Assembly: GCF_023973825.1 (NCBI RefSeq) | Contig: NC_090115.1 | Coordinates: forward strand, 558,001 to 622,000 | Reading direction: 5' to 3' | Origin: Plasmodium brasilianum | Lineage: Eukaryota; Apicomplexa; Aconoidasida; Haemosporida; Plasmodiidae | DNA length: 64,000 nucleotides | Shown: piece by piece, positions 10,607 to 26,210 of the stretch | Layout: the number at the start of each line of letters is the position of its first letter | How positions within the stretch are numbered: position 1 is the stretch's first letter | Position numbers and translations under genes: made by a program | The notes under the pieces: model-generated | What the model was told of the DNA's origin: nothing | Seen by the model: the letters and a program-made list of their open reading frames with translations, nothing else | Databases searched by the model: none

Positions 10607-12190
10607 TTACAGAATATGTTTTTTTTCTACGTCCCTAATTTTTTTATAAATCATGCAGAGCGTAATAACAATGAGAGCAGCAAAGGCTAGCGCGAAAAGG
10701 TAGGAAGTGCTGCTATTTCGTTTGTTAATAATTTTTTCTAATGTTTGTGCCTTTTCTGCTAGTAGTTTTAATTCTTGGCTGTTATCTATTTTTTTGGTTA
10801 ATCTGTCAGTAATATCTTCAATATTTTTTTTTTGATATTGTGCATGCGAATGGAATAAGTTTTTTAAACTACTTAATTCGGTGGAAAATATTTTTTGATA
10901 ATATTTTGGGTCCTCTGATTTATGAGAAATATTTTTTTTAATTTGTTTTAATTCATCTTGTATGTATATGATATTTTCATTTAATATATCAAAATTATAC
11001 GATAATCTTTTTTCATTATTAATATGAAATAACAAACATTTTTGAATTATTTTTATTAAAGATTTTAAGACTTCTACTTGTGTAGTTTGATCTTTATTAT
11101 GTGTTAATTCGTTTAATAATTCATTAACAGAATTATTTACATCATTAGATGATAATTCGTTTTTTACTTTAGAACTTTCTTCATTTATGTACTCTTTTGT
11201 TTTTGTTTCATATTCTTCTTCAAGTATAATATTATCCTTGGCTGAAACTTGTACTTCTGATATACCCACATAAGTAGGCTGGTATTTGTTTGCATTTGTT
11301 ATTGCTATTTTTTCATCCTCTTTAAAATTATAAGCACTAAATGCGATATAATTTTCTTTAGGTATTTGTTTTTTTAAAGTAAAACTATGTATATAATTTT
11401 CATTTTTTGGATAATAAATAAACACACCTACCTCATTTTTTTGTGTCGTTATCTTAACATTTATTATATCGTTATATGTAACTGCATTTATGTGATAGCT
11501 TCTTCTAACTAAATCATTCAAATTTATATTTCTCTTTCCATAATTACCTAAACCTGATAATATTAATTCATTACCATTTAATTTAAAAAATATACCTACT
11601 CCATTAAACGCTTTTTTATATCCATACAAACCAAATTCTTCTTCTTCCAAAATAATATTATCGACACTCCCATTCTGTACAGTAAATGGATTATGTAATA
11701 ACCAAAATGCAAACCCATTCTCTTTATTCTTTTCATCAATATTCGTTCTATATACTATTGACTTTACATCCTTCTGTTCTTTATAATATTTCTTATCTAT
11801 GCTCTCCTTGTAATATTTCTTGTACATGCAAAAACTGAAAGTTACTGTTATACTGTCTGAAAATATTGCCTTTGTGTTATAGAATATCCCTCTTCTATTA
11901 TACACATTTGGCACTAGAACTATGTATTGGTTTGTGCTTGCCGTCGAGTAGTCCAGCATCCATCCTTTATTTAAGTCGTTCACTGTCAAGGGAGCCTTAA
12001 ACGAGTGCATTGCGGATGCATAGCTGCCACCGCTACTTCCACTTTTGCCGCTACTACCACTACTGCCACTACTAACGTTACTACCTCTACTAACATTACT
12101 AACACTACCTGGTTCGTTATTACATCCTTTCCAAAACACTTGAACTATTAGAGTAAGGATGCACAAATATTTCACGTAGAAATATTTCAT
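10607..12190 (-). CDS. L-type lectin-domain type I membrane protein (parasite-infected erythrocyte surface protein family)
   Basis: Single exon, 527 residues. Residues 1-22 form a signal peptide, followed by a Ser/Gly-rich linker (about 28-58). Residues about 65-320 resemble an L-type lectin domain of the ERGIC-53/VIP36 class: GWMLDYS near the start, GFAFWLL at about 159-165 and GVGIFFKLNG at about 197-206 match the conserved GFAFW and GxGIFFD blocks. A Lys/Glu-rich coiled-coil stalk covers about 340-490. One membrane helix (about 496-514) is followed by a short cytosolic tail ending KKHIL. That tail is close to, but not, a KKXX retrieval signal. Family members are cargo receptors of the early secretory pathway; the Plasmodium name for this locus suggests surface exposure, so location is unsettled. 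It is divergently placed against the ARP1-like gene. I am sure of the layout and fairly sure of the lectin fold. Confidence 0.85.
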   Translation of the reverse strand: MKYFYVKYLCILTLIVQVFWKGCNNEPGSVSNVSRGSNVSSGSSGSSGKSGSSGGSYASAMHSFKAPLTVNDLNKGWMLDYSTASTNQYIVLVPNVYNRRGIFYNTKAIFSDSITVTFSFCMYKKYYKESIDKKYYKEQKDVKSIVYRTNIDEKNKENGFAFWLLHNPFTVQNGSVDNIILEEEEFGLYGYKKAFNGVGIFFKLNGNELILSGLGNYGKRNINLNDLVRRSYHINAVTYNDIINVKITTQKNEVGVFIYYPKNENYIHSFTLKKQIPKENYIAFSAYNFKEDEKIAITNANKYQPTYVGISEVQVSAKDNIILEEEYETKTKEYINEESSKVKNELSSNDVNNSVNELLNELTHNKDQTTQVEVLKSLIKIIQKCLLFHINNEKRLSYNFDILNENIIYIQDELKQIKKNISHKSEDPKYYQKIFSTELSSLKNLFHSHAQYQKKNIEDITDRLTKKIDNSQELKLLAEKAQTLEKIINKRNSSTSYLFALAFAALIVITLCMIYKKIRDVEKKHIL

Positions 12191-13854
12191 CTTACTTCAG
12201 GTCATTGAGTCTTAAAAAAGGTCCAATCCCCAGAACAGCAGAAGAGCAGAGCGGCAGAACAATAGAACGGAAAGAAGGCAAATTGAAAAAATGCTCAACT
12301 CATTTATAAGCAAGAGAAAAAGGAAAACAGAAAAAAAAAAAGGTAACAAAAAAAAGAACGAGCAATCATGCGTACACGCAAATAAGAAGTGTAAACAAAA
12401 AGAACAATATTTAAACAGACTTGTTTAAAGAAAAAAAAAAAAAAATTTTATTATCAATAAATGGAAAACGCGCTAAACGAGGATGGGTATGTATTTTGGA
12501 GGATGTATCTCATGTAAATAAGTAGGGCTTGCCAAAAATATATGTGTATGTGTATATGTATGGGTAGGCGTATGTGTGGGTGTATGTATATATGCATATA
12601 TATGTATGCTTATGCACGTATTAATTATCCAAACACATCTCCATACGCATACATTTTTTCCCGTTAACGAAACTTGCTGTTTGGTCAAATAAGCGACAAA
12701 AAAAAAAAAAAAAAAAAGTCACAAATATAGGGAAATAAACATATGCTATTACTATTATATATGTAAAATAAATACAGCTTTCCCCTTTTTTGGAGGAGAA
12801 AAAAAATGTGCGAATATTTGTATATTGTGAAAAGAAAACTAAAGGAGCACTTCAAAGAGATATAAGCTGCTTTAAAGCATTTTCCCTTTTTTAAACAATT
12901 AAAATAATATGGTATCTTTAAAGCATACATATGCATATTTAAAAGAAAAAAAAAAAAAAAAAAAGAATAAAAGATATTTAAATAGAGCTATTAAGCTTGA
13001 TAGGAGTTTGGGTGAGGACGAGATATTACCATCTGTAAAAAAAATGGGTTTACTACGCCTTCTCAAATGTTACGCACGTTAGATCATTTTATTTTTTTTA
13101 TTTTTTTTTTTTTTTGCACTATGCTAATATTTGCACATATATATGTACTTATATGTAGATATATATTCGGGTAAATTTAAGTTGATCTGTAAAGAATAGC
13201 CAAAATTTATTTGGATTTACACCCTAGTTGATAGGCCCAAAAAAACGAAAAATATTGAACTTAAAACGTAAAAAGTTTGCTTTTGTTTTATTTCTGGTGT
13301 GCTAATGGGTTGTGTTTGCGAGGAAAAATATGGGGGGCTAGTTGAATGGGGCTCAAACTCAGGAACGGTTTAACCGTTTGCACTGAGTGATGTCATTCGG
13401 ATATTTGCATGTATGAATATATACACATATATACGCGAACACCTATGCGTGCGCACCTATACTTATGCACATTTGCGAATTTTATACTATGTATTACTCT
13501 TTAACACCAGTAAAATATGCGCATATAGTTGTGCATTGTAGAATTTTGGAACACCCTAACAGCTACTTATTTTTGTAGAACATACATTCCCGCTTGCTGT
13601 CATGAGTGTATATTCATAACAAATATTTCTTTGAAAATTATTAATGATCCTACATGTGAAACAGAAAATAGGAGTTTCCTTTTTTTAATTATACAATAAC
13701 TCCAACGCATCTATACTTACGCGTAAAGAGTCCCATTGAATAAAAAACATAAAATAGTAAATTGAAAAATGCTCATAAGTTGAAGTGTCTAAAAATGGTT
13801 TTATATCAATTCGGAAAAAGGCGTCTTAGGAAAAATAAAAACAAAAAAATGAAA

Positions 13855-14015
13855 ATTGAAAAATGAAAATTGAAAAATGAAAATTGAAAAATGAAAATTG
13901 AAAAATGAAAAATGAAAATGAAAAATGAAAAATGAAAAATGAAAAATGAAAAATGAAAAATGAAAAATGAAAATGAAAAATGAAAAATGAAAATGAAAAA
14001 TGAAAAATGAATATG
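13855..14015. repeat. purine-rich minisatellite (GAAAAATGAAAATT)
   Basis: Alternating GAAAAATGAAAATT and GAAAAATGAAAAAT units, strictly purine-rich on the plus strand. All three minus-strand frames stay open (Phe/His/Ser), which is a repeat effect and not coding. Confidence 0.9.
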
Positions 14016-15149
14016 AATATGAAAAGTGAACATTTTGATCGAGCCATATGAACATTACAATATCATTATAAGAACAAAAAAAGGGCAAACGAAAATAATT
14101 GAGATTAAAAAAAAAAAAAAAATGAAAAGTGAAGAATGAAAAATGAAAATTTTACATGAATCGTCTTAAAATATGCATAATGTTTCATATTCTCATAGAG
14201 CTTAAATGGAAGGGAAAAAAAAAAAGAAAAGAAGAAAAAACAAAGGGCAAAAAAAAAGAAAATAATAATCTTTTTTTAGACAAAATCTATGTGAGTTTTT
14301 TCAATTTATTAAGCATCATTAATCTTTCTTTCTTCTTTTTTCCTTTTTTTTGTTTTTTTGTTTTTTTGTTTTTTTGTTTTTTCTTTTTTGGAAAAATTTC
14401 TTTCTTTCGTATTTTTAAATATCACAAGGTTTAATGCTCATACGTAGGTTTATCATGTATATGTACACATGTATTTATGCATGAACTAACTTTAATTTTT
14501 TTTTTTTTTTGAATTTTAATGAGTAGTAAAAAAAAAAAAAAAAAAAAAAAAAACAATGTAACTTGTATTTATATAAAAATATTACGAGGAATTGAGGGGG
14601 CATACGCATGTAAAATTTTTTTTAAAAGCTCATGAAATAGAAAAACGGCAAAATAATCTGATAAATGAACAGCAGAACAGTAGAACAGCAGAGCAACAAT
14701 ATTGCAAAATAAATATGAAGCATATATCTTAAATTTCCCAAAGGTCTTTGTACATATAATTTTTTCCTTCCAACATTTACTCACGTTAGGCACACACATA
14801 TGTGCACACATTAATCCTTCAATGTTTTAATTATATACGTAGTTGTATTTAAAAAACAATAAATAAAAAAAAAACAGAAAAAAAAAATTTAATGTGCTTA
14901 CGAATATTTGCTTTTTGTTAAAAGAAAAACGAGAGGTACGACAGAAAAAAAATTAAGTTCGCTTTTCCCTTTTATAGCATATCATCATATATGTACATAC
15001 ATACGTACCCACATACGTACCCACATACATACATACATACATATACGTGTATATTTGCCCATATGCATAAACATGTAGTGTTCCTGCGAACACGTCCACT
15101 CCCTTCTTTTCAATGTAGTTTCTCTTGTTAAATTTAAAAAAAAAAGAAA

Positions 15150-15312
15150 AGAAAAAGAAATATAGATATATATAAATACAGAAAAATACAAATATAGAAA
15201 AAGAGAAATATAGAAATATAGAAATATAGAAAAAGAGAAAAAGAGAAATATAGAAATATAGAAATATAGAAAAAGAGAAATATAGAAAAAGAGAAAAATA
15301 GAAATATAAAAA
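15150..15312. repeat. purine-rich repeat (AGAAATATAG/AAAAGAGAAA)
   Basis: Irregular tandem copies of GAAATATAGA and AAAAGAGAAA, ending about 65 bp upstream of the ARP1-like start codon, so probably in its 5' UTR or core promoter. Confidence 0.85.
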
Positions 15313-15378
15313 TAAGCATAGAAAGAAGGATAGAAGGACAAAGTAATTTCACCTATATGTATTTACGCACTTGGTAGG

Positions 15379-18394
<3,016 letters not shown>

Positions 18395-19583
18395 TTATTT
18401 AAGTACAGTGCAAGCAAATTTTTTTCAGTGATAACTCTTACCACTTACCTCTGACCTATTACGTCTTTTTTTTTTCTTTTTTTTTTTTTTAAACTGTTAT
18501 ACATTTATGTGTGCATATGTTATATGTCCTTCATGCATACATAACAAAAAAAAAAATATATATATTTATTAAGAAAATTTCTTGTTTGTAAATTAATACA
18601 TAGAACCTATGTTTTTCCATCTTATTTTTTTAGTAATTTTTTCAGTATATTATTAGACTATTACGAGTTGAGTAGTTATTATAAAAACGTTGCTTATGTT
18701 CATATGGGCACGATATAAAGTTGGCCAAACACAAAAAAAAATCTACAAAAAAAAATAACAGTACATATATATATAGATGTATATATGAACATAAATACCT
18801 ACATGCACGTTCCTACTGCACAAAAAACATATCTTCTACATTTTCAATCGTATGCGTGTTGTTATCTCTACATTCTATAAAAATGAAAAAATAAAAATAA
18901 AAATAAATAATAACATATAAGAAAATATATAAAATTGTTTAAAAAGTAAAATTAACAGTTGTTTAAAACATATAATTTTACTGCAGCCGTTGTACCTTTT
19001 AAAAGCTTCAATTTAATGAGACGAAACCTAAGGGCATACTCATTTTTTTTTTCTAAAAATAAAAGAGAAGTGTTAACACATTTTGCAACTCGAACATATT
19101 TCGCATTGTCTGCTTGTTATTTTGATGAGCATATTCGCAGGCTTATTTTCACGTTTATTCCAATTTCTATGTATTTTTTTCGTTTTTTGAATTTTTGCAT
19201 TTCTCCTATTTTTTCCCAATTTTTTTTTTTTTTTTTTTTTTTATCTGTTCATATTTTTCTAACCATTGGGGAGTTCCTTCAATCTTTCATGAATAATTTT
19301 GTTAATCATCACGTTTAGGAGCTGACGAAAAAAAAAATAATAAAATAAAATTATGATATAATATAAAAAAATAATGTAATATAATGAAATAAAATGACAA
19401 AATAATTAAATAACAAAATAATTCAATAATATAAACTCGAGTTGTCCTAATAGCATTTTAAGTAAAATATAGCTTAATAATGGGAGGGCACACAAAATAG
19501 CATAATTAAAAGTGTTACGTTTAAAGGGTTTGATTTGGTTTGGGGCTTTTGCTCTTCTTTTGTGGAAACTTTTCTTTTTTGTT
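18395..19583. other. convergent spacer
   Basis: 3' regions of the ARP1-like gene (plus) and PSTK (minus). No gene seen. The open frame at 18959-19318 (plus) is Phe-rich and crosses a poly(T) run, so it is not supported. If PSTK uses its longer 3' option it would reach 19406. Confidence 0.6.
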
Positions 19584-21509
19584 TTATATTTTTGAAATGA
19601 GTGAAGTGTTTGTATATGAAAAACAGTATTTCTGCAATCTGTACAGGAGTATCGTAAATTCATATATATAACACATACATATCTACATATATAGACATGT
19701 ATATACATATATAATAATGTATACATTTATCAGCATGTATACATTTATAAGCATGTATACATTTATAAGCATGTATACATTTATAAGTATGTATATATAT
19801 ACACGTCTGTAGGACATTAAGCACCCTTTCTTGTAATGCTCCATTGAAAACACAAGTGAGCGTGTGCATAATGTGCTAATATATATGTAGGGGACTGTTC
19901 ACTCATTTTGTGCACTATGTATATTACTTTATTTTGACGAAATGAGTCAATCTGAAGAGAAAGAATTTTCATTTGCCATTTATGACCAGTTTTAACAACA
20001 TTAATCATATTTGACACTTTTGTCTGTTCTCCTGGATTTAGTCTAACTGCATATTTTTGTTGACATATATGATTTCTCACAATCGTTTTTTCAGATATGT
20101 ATTTAAAATTCTTCCTATTTCTGTTTCTCCTTAAACACGTTTGAAGAGGGGTATTTAAATATACCTGTACATAGTTGAAGTTATCTACGAAGAAGAGGAA
20201 GCAAAAAGGTAAACAAAACTTGTAAGTGAAGCAAGTAGAGCAAGTATGATACATAGAATAAGGGCATTTTAAAATGTGTGCACAGGTATATACGATGACC
20301 ATAGCCAAACCAATATAAAGCATACAGGTATGTATGTTATTATTTATATTTGCTAAACATTTCCAATGCTTGGAATTATATTATTTCCAATTTGTTGGCT
20401 TCTTTTTAAAAAAGAAAAAAACAAAAAGACGTCAACAGAGTATTACATTTTTTGGACAGTAAAAAATATTTTTTTCTCATCGATGGTAAGTGAAAGGTGT
20501 CGTTTAAGATGATTATTTTGTTTCTTGAATTTTTATGAGGACAGTGATGTTCTTTTTCTTTTTCCTTTTCATGTTGCTCTTTGCATTTTTCCCGACGCAT
20601 TAGGCTTAAACAATATGAGTAAGCAATTTTTCTAGCTACCTTCCAATACTTGGTTTGATTAATTAGAGTTGCTTTTTTTTTTTTTTCTTTTTTTCTTATG
20701 AGAAGTATACCATTTTTTACTCTTGTTTTTTTTAAAAAGGGATAAAAGACATTTTGAGTAGATTTTTTTTTTTTTTTTTTCTTTTCGTAAATTATATATT
20801 TCTCATTTAGCATGTAATAGTGGTATTTTTCCGCCTTTTTTAACTGTAATGAGAAAGGAGTATTTTTTTTTTCTTTACTTTGATAGTTGTAAAATTGTTT
20901 TTCAATAAAATCCGTACATATAACATATATACAAGTTTTATTTTTACTCATAAATAATTGGAAATATTTTTTCCATTTTATTATTTGGTTCGCAAAAGTA
21001 TAACACATTTTATACTTGTTAAGGTTATTGAAAAGCGTCGCTTTCTTTTTTATGTTCCATTTGTTGTATGGGTATCTGTGTTTCCCTCTCATATTATTGT
21101 ACTTGTCCTTGTAATTTTTAAGAAATTTATTTTTTTTATTTTGTCTTATCACTTTTTTTATCATATTATTTAACTTGTTATATGCATTTGGCTGGAAAGG
21201 ATGACACCCCATACGGGTGAGAAGGCATCTTGAAAGGTATAATAAAAAGGAGAAAGAAATTATTTTAGTTCCCCTCTTTCTACCTGTGCAGCTAAGTTTT
21301 ATCCTTACATTGTTTAGTCTATAGTAATATTTAATTAGATTTATAAAAAGTATTTTTTCTTCTACATATTTGTAGAAGATACGCTTTTCCGTTAAGTTGT
21401 AAAAAAGGTAAATGAAATGGAGAATTTGCTTCTTCCTCTTTAATAAATTATTTATCAATGTGTCCTTACCACTACAAGGTTTTCCATAAAACAAAAAGGT
21501 GAAGTTCAT
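19584..21509 (-). CDS. PSTK: O-phosphoseryl-tRNA(Sec) kinase (L-seryl-tRNA(Sec) kinase)
   Basis: Phosphorylates Ser-tRNA(Sec), the step before SepSecS makes Sec-tRNA. Exon 1 complement(20447..21509) opens with a P-loop (FYGKPCSGKDTLINNLL). After a long Lys/Asn-rich insertion it carries IIILNDTFHLPSMRKKYF, matching the PSTK block DDNFYYRSMRYE. Exon 2 complement(19928..20184) has the PSTK block VQVYLNTPLQTCLRRNRNR. Exon 3 complement(about 19805..19875) adds HTLTCVFNGALQERVLNVLQ. Donor and acceptor phases agree for these junctions. The last exon starts at 19638, but its frame is undecided. Using the donor at 19804 it ends at 19584 (481 residues total); using 19802 it ends at 19406 with a hydrophobic tail (541 residues). 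The enzyme is larger than the human one (about 348) because of the insertion. It fits the known selenoprotein pathway of Plasmodium. Confidence 0.85.
19717..19795. repeat. 18-bp minisatellite in PSTK intron 3
   Basis: About four copies of CATGTATACATTTATAAG on the plus strand, falling between the proposed third and fourth PSTK exons. It keeps an open frame downstream of exon 3, which is what makes the exon end hard to fix by eye. Confidence 0.85.
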
Positions 21510-21554
21510 TTTGTGAATTTTGAAGAGGTTGGAAAAGAGAACGCAAATGGCTAG

Positions 21555-21626
<72 letters not shown>

Positions 21627-22134
21627 AAAGGTGCTAATTGAGGATCAGATGAAGGGCAAATTTGAAAAATTCAAAATGAAAGGTAAAATTAACGCATAAT
21701 AATTAAAAGTTTAAGGTGGATCACGAAATTATGCAAACAGTTAAAAAAATTTTGAGTTACGTAATACTTAATTTGTGAAGAAGGAAAAGAAATAAGAATA
21801 ATAAATATAATATTATTCCTTTTATTTATCTCTACTCGCATTATTTTATTTTATTAATATTTTTTTTTTTTTCTAGCTTTTTTGTAGAATTAAAGGTATA
21901 ATGAATATGGCAATATTTACTATACCAGAAAATATGTTTACAAAAAATAAAATAAAATTAAATAATCTTAATTAAATGAACAAAAAAAATATACGACAAA
22001 AAGGTTAATTTTTCACAGAAACGTAGTATGTACGTCGCTTTGTACTCCTTTCATTTAATTTTTTTTTTTTTTTTTTTTTTACTTTCTACACTTTAAGCAA
22101 CATGTGAAAAGATAAATACAAAGAATATACTTTT
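21510..22134. other. spacer upstream of PSTK
   Basis: Promoter region of PSTK (minus) and 3' end of the helicase (minus). Apart from the 70-nt poly(A) at 21555-21624 and T tracts near 21860 and 22060, nothing is recognisable. Confidence 0.65.
21555..21624. repeat. 70-nt poly(dA) tract
   Basis: An uninterrupted run of 70 A on the plus strand, 46 bp upstream of the PSTK start codon. It is the longest homopolymer in the window. On the PSTK sense strand it is poly(dT). Confidence 0.95.
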
Positions 22135-23848
22135 TCAGCTGTTTTTTTCGTTTCCCTTTAAGGTAAACAAGTTGTTCATGTAACAGTCGACATCGTAAAC
22201 GTGAACATTTAACATTTTGAATATTCTTTTTCTATAACTTCTTTTATCCTTTTTCTCAAAAATGTTTATAACAGCTCCCTTATTGTTTATTCTGCCTATT
22301 CTTCCACACCTGTGTACATATTCCGTGGGGGCTAAAGAGGGAAAAGATGGTAGCAAGCGCATGTGTAAAAAATGAGAAAACATATATGCACACGCATTGA
22401 CACAGATACATGTATTAGCATACACACAAATGTATAGCACTGCACATAAATAGAGAATGCCCCTTTTTTTTTTTTTTTTTTTTCTTATTTTCCAAAAGCT
22501 TACTCGAAGGCATGTCAAAATTAATGATCGTCGTGAAACCCGTACAATTGATTCCTCTATATAATAAATTGGTAGATATAAACATAAAATTTACGTATTT
22601 TTTTAAATTTTTATAATCAACCATGTCGTTTTTAAAGAAGTTTGCGTAATTTATATCCTTGAATATTTTCTTCTTTCCTTTATCCTTCTGAGCAAAGATG
22701 GTCTGAATATCGACATCGAAGCGATTTCTAAAAAGGCTCCATAGATCCATAACCTTTTTCTAAAATATAGAAGAAAAAAAAAAAAAAAAAAAAAAATTAA
22801 ACACACGAGAAAAAGAAACATTACGACTGTATGTGCTTCCCTGTTTAGGTAGGCATACTCAGAAAATGATAGGTGTAAAGATAAGAAAGTTTTTAAATGT
22901 TTGCGTGTGAATATGGTGAGGATGAGAAGTAATACGTGAAGGGGGGCAAAAAAAAAAAAATAAAAATAATAAATAAATAAATAATAAATAGATAAATAAT
23001 AAATAAATAAATAAATAATAAATAATAAATAATAAATAAATAATAAATAAAATAAATAAAATAAATAAAATAAATAAATAAATAAAATAAATGAATGAAT
23101 AAACGAAATGCATCACATCATAATGCAGTATAATAATATGATATAATGCAATTCAGTGGACATAATGAGACAGAAGTCCTTTGCTATAATTCAAAATCTC
23201 GGAGGGTCTCACATCGCACTTGTAGTAGTACCTTCGTGTTGCAGAATACCAAAACATTTTTATTTAATGGATTTGAAAATAAAACCCTTAAAAAGTTCGA
23301 GGTTGCATTATTATTTCTTTCTTTATTTTTCTTATCGTAGCAATAATTTAAATGTATCAAATTGCTGGGGATATTTCCAAATTCTTTTAGCTTGAACAAA
23401 TCATTTAACATGCTTTCCTCTCGTTCGTAGTTAATGATAGAAGTGTCTTTTTTTAACTGTTGGTCTTCTTTTTTCTCCGTTCCTTGATAGAAGTTTGTCC
23501 GTAGGTCTCTATTCCGTGTGTTCTGTACGTTTTGTCCGTTTTGTTCGCTTTGTTCGTTCTGTTTATTTTGTTCCCTCGGTTCGCTCGGTTCATTCTGTTC
23601 GTTCTTTTCGTTCTTTTCGTTCTGTTCATCCATTTTGCGAACACTTTTGTCGTTAATTTCTCTTCCTGCGTGAGTGTCTACATTTTCATGTAACTCATCT
23701 TTCCCTGCGACAGTTGAATTACCGCACGCGTTCCGATAATGACCATATGTTAAGCTTTTTAGAAAGTTCGTTGTAATTACGTGCTTTGTATAGATCAGAA
23801 ATGGGTAGACCGCGGGGGTAGCACTACAACATATGACATTGGTAAGTG

Positions 23849-23880
<32 letters not shown>

Positions 23881-26178
23881 CGTTCACTTCTACATTATTA
23901 TTACTATTGCCCATTTTATTATCCTTATTATTTAAATAAATTCCTCTCAATATTTTTGAGAAGAATTTATTTTCTATTTCTATATCTATTTTATTGTTCT
24001 TACTCGTGTAATTTTTTTGCTGATTCCCTTTTTTGGGTGCATTAATGAAAAAATCGTATTCATCAAAAATAACTGTAGAAATATTTTCTAGTTTTATGAT
24101 TTTCTTTTCATAAATAAGTTTTTCTATTCGTCCTGGGGTTCCTACATAAACGTTAATATGTATTAAATCATCATCCTCCGTCTCTTTTTTTTCGCTAGCT
24201 TGATGGTTATTTTGAAGACTATCAGTCCTGATGACCCTTTGTTTATCATCTTCACTTTTAGAAGTTACCTCGGTTAAATCATTTCTTTGACCATTTTCAC
24301 TTAACACATTTAATTTTTTTTTCTTTAAACTTTTTAACTGATACTTAATGTTATTTCCTCCTATGAGTAAGTACACATTTATGTTAATATTTTTTTTAAA
24401 AAGTAAATTCAATTTTTCAATAAAAGGATCATTTTTTTTCTCTTCCCCCATATATTTGGAGAATATAAATGAATTATTATGTATGAAAAATTTTGAATTA
24501 AAAGATTTATAAAAAGAGTTAATTATATCTTTATATAATTCATATATTTGTACACTTAATTCCTTATTGTATGTAAGAATAAGAATATCCTTTTTTATTT
24601 TTTTTATTTTTGTTATATAGTCATTTACACTTGTAAAATGTACATGCCCCATGTTGTTCTTACCTATCTCATTCTCTTTTATTTTACTACTTTGTGTTAT
24701 CTTTTCATTACCCTGCATATCTTTATTTTTCTTTAAATAACTCAACGTATTCTTAACTTTTTGGATATTATGGTGAATGAAAAAATTTTCTTTTACTGAT
24801 GACGTGCAAAGGAAAGAGGTAACGTTGTCGTTAATTTTTTTATTTTCATAAAAAAGATTATTTTTATTATGACTAGAAAAAAAAAAAAAAGGGCTCTCCT
24901 CATAATTCTTCTCCACATTTAACTTCTTTTTATACTCATATAAGTTAATATTACTAATATGCTGAAAAAGTGGTAATAAATATATGAACGTTTTCCCTGT
25001 CCCTGTAGGACAATGAAGAAAAAAGGTTCTCATAAGTTTATTACTCCTCTCGTTATATTTGTTTACATATATTATCTGCTCTATCACCCTCTTTACGTTA
25101 TCATTATTAACATATTCCTTCTTTTCTTTATTCTCGTCATCCTTATCATCAAATTTGATATGCAAGAATGGATGTCTTGCTACTACGCCTCCTACACAGT
25201 CTATACAATTTATCAAGTCAGAATAGGAATTGTTCAGAAAAAATATTACCATAGGTATAAACTTTTTTTGGTATTCTGTCGGAATTTCAATGTCGTTATA
25301 TTTTAAGTAGACATTTATAAAATTATCATAAATTCCTAGGTCGCTAAAATTATACTTCTCACTTTGTACATTTTTTTTTTCCTTCATCTGGGTACCGGCT
25401 CCTGCATTCAAGTCTATGATACTATCAAATTTCGCTAGTCGTCTTTTCACACCATTACATTCTTTAGATGAACTATCCCGTATTATTATTTCTCTGCGAA
25501 AATTATCGATAGAGTTTCCCATTTTTAGTACATTCCTAAATGCACCCCCATGGTACATTTGGCCTATTTCGTCCATTTTTTTCGTGTGGTATGTTTTGTT
25601 CATTTGGTCCATTTGAACCATTTTGTCCGTTTGGTTCGTTTTGTCCGTTTGGTTCGTTTTGTCCGTTTGGTTAGGTTTGTCCGTTTGGTTAGGTTTGTCC
25701 GTTTGGTTCGTTTTGTCCATTTGATCCGTTTGATCCATTAGATCCATTTGCTCCACTTTTTTCTCTCCCCTGTTGTTACTCTCTACACTCTTCTTACTCA
25801 TGTTACCAGCAGTGGAAAGTTCCCTCGAATGGTCATTCTTCGGCGGCTGCCCTGTGCGCACTGGCTTTCCCATTTGCCGCTTCTTTTGCTTATTTTGTTG
25901 TTCCTTATGCTTATGTCCGTTTCCATTCGGCCTTTTCTTTTCTATCTTCTCCTCGTCAGACCTCCCCCCTTTTGGTTCATCATGCATATAAAATTTTATA
26001 CTGCTTTCATTCGTGCGAAGATCTACTTCTTTCTTACCGTCTACATCGATACCAATATCGTCGATAAATGTTTTCTTATTAATATTCTTATTCATGTTAT
26101 ATTGTTTGGGGTCCTTTTTCCTGATATTTGTCTCCATTTTATTCGCGTTTTGACCTGCAGTTCTTTCCACGATTTTTT

Positions 26179-26210
<32 letters not shown>

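Larger units (their letters stand above)
12191..15378. other. 3.2-kb divergent spacer
   Basis: Lies between the start codons of the lectin (minus) and the ARP1-like gene (plus), so it must hold both promoters. No gene was recognised. It contains poly(dA) runs (12700, 12945, 14530), GTATG-type microsatellite (12540-12610) and two purine-rich minisatellites (about 13855-14015 and 15150-15312). Confidence 0.65.

Noticed and set aside
13801..14088. Three overlapping minus-strand frames of Phe/His/Ser
   Set aside because: Translation of a purine-rich repeat in all frames.
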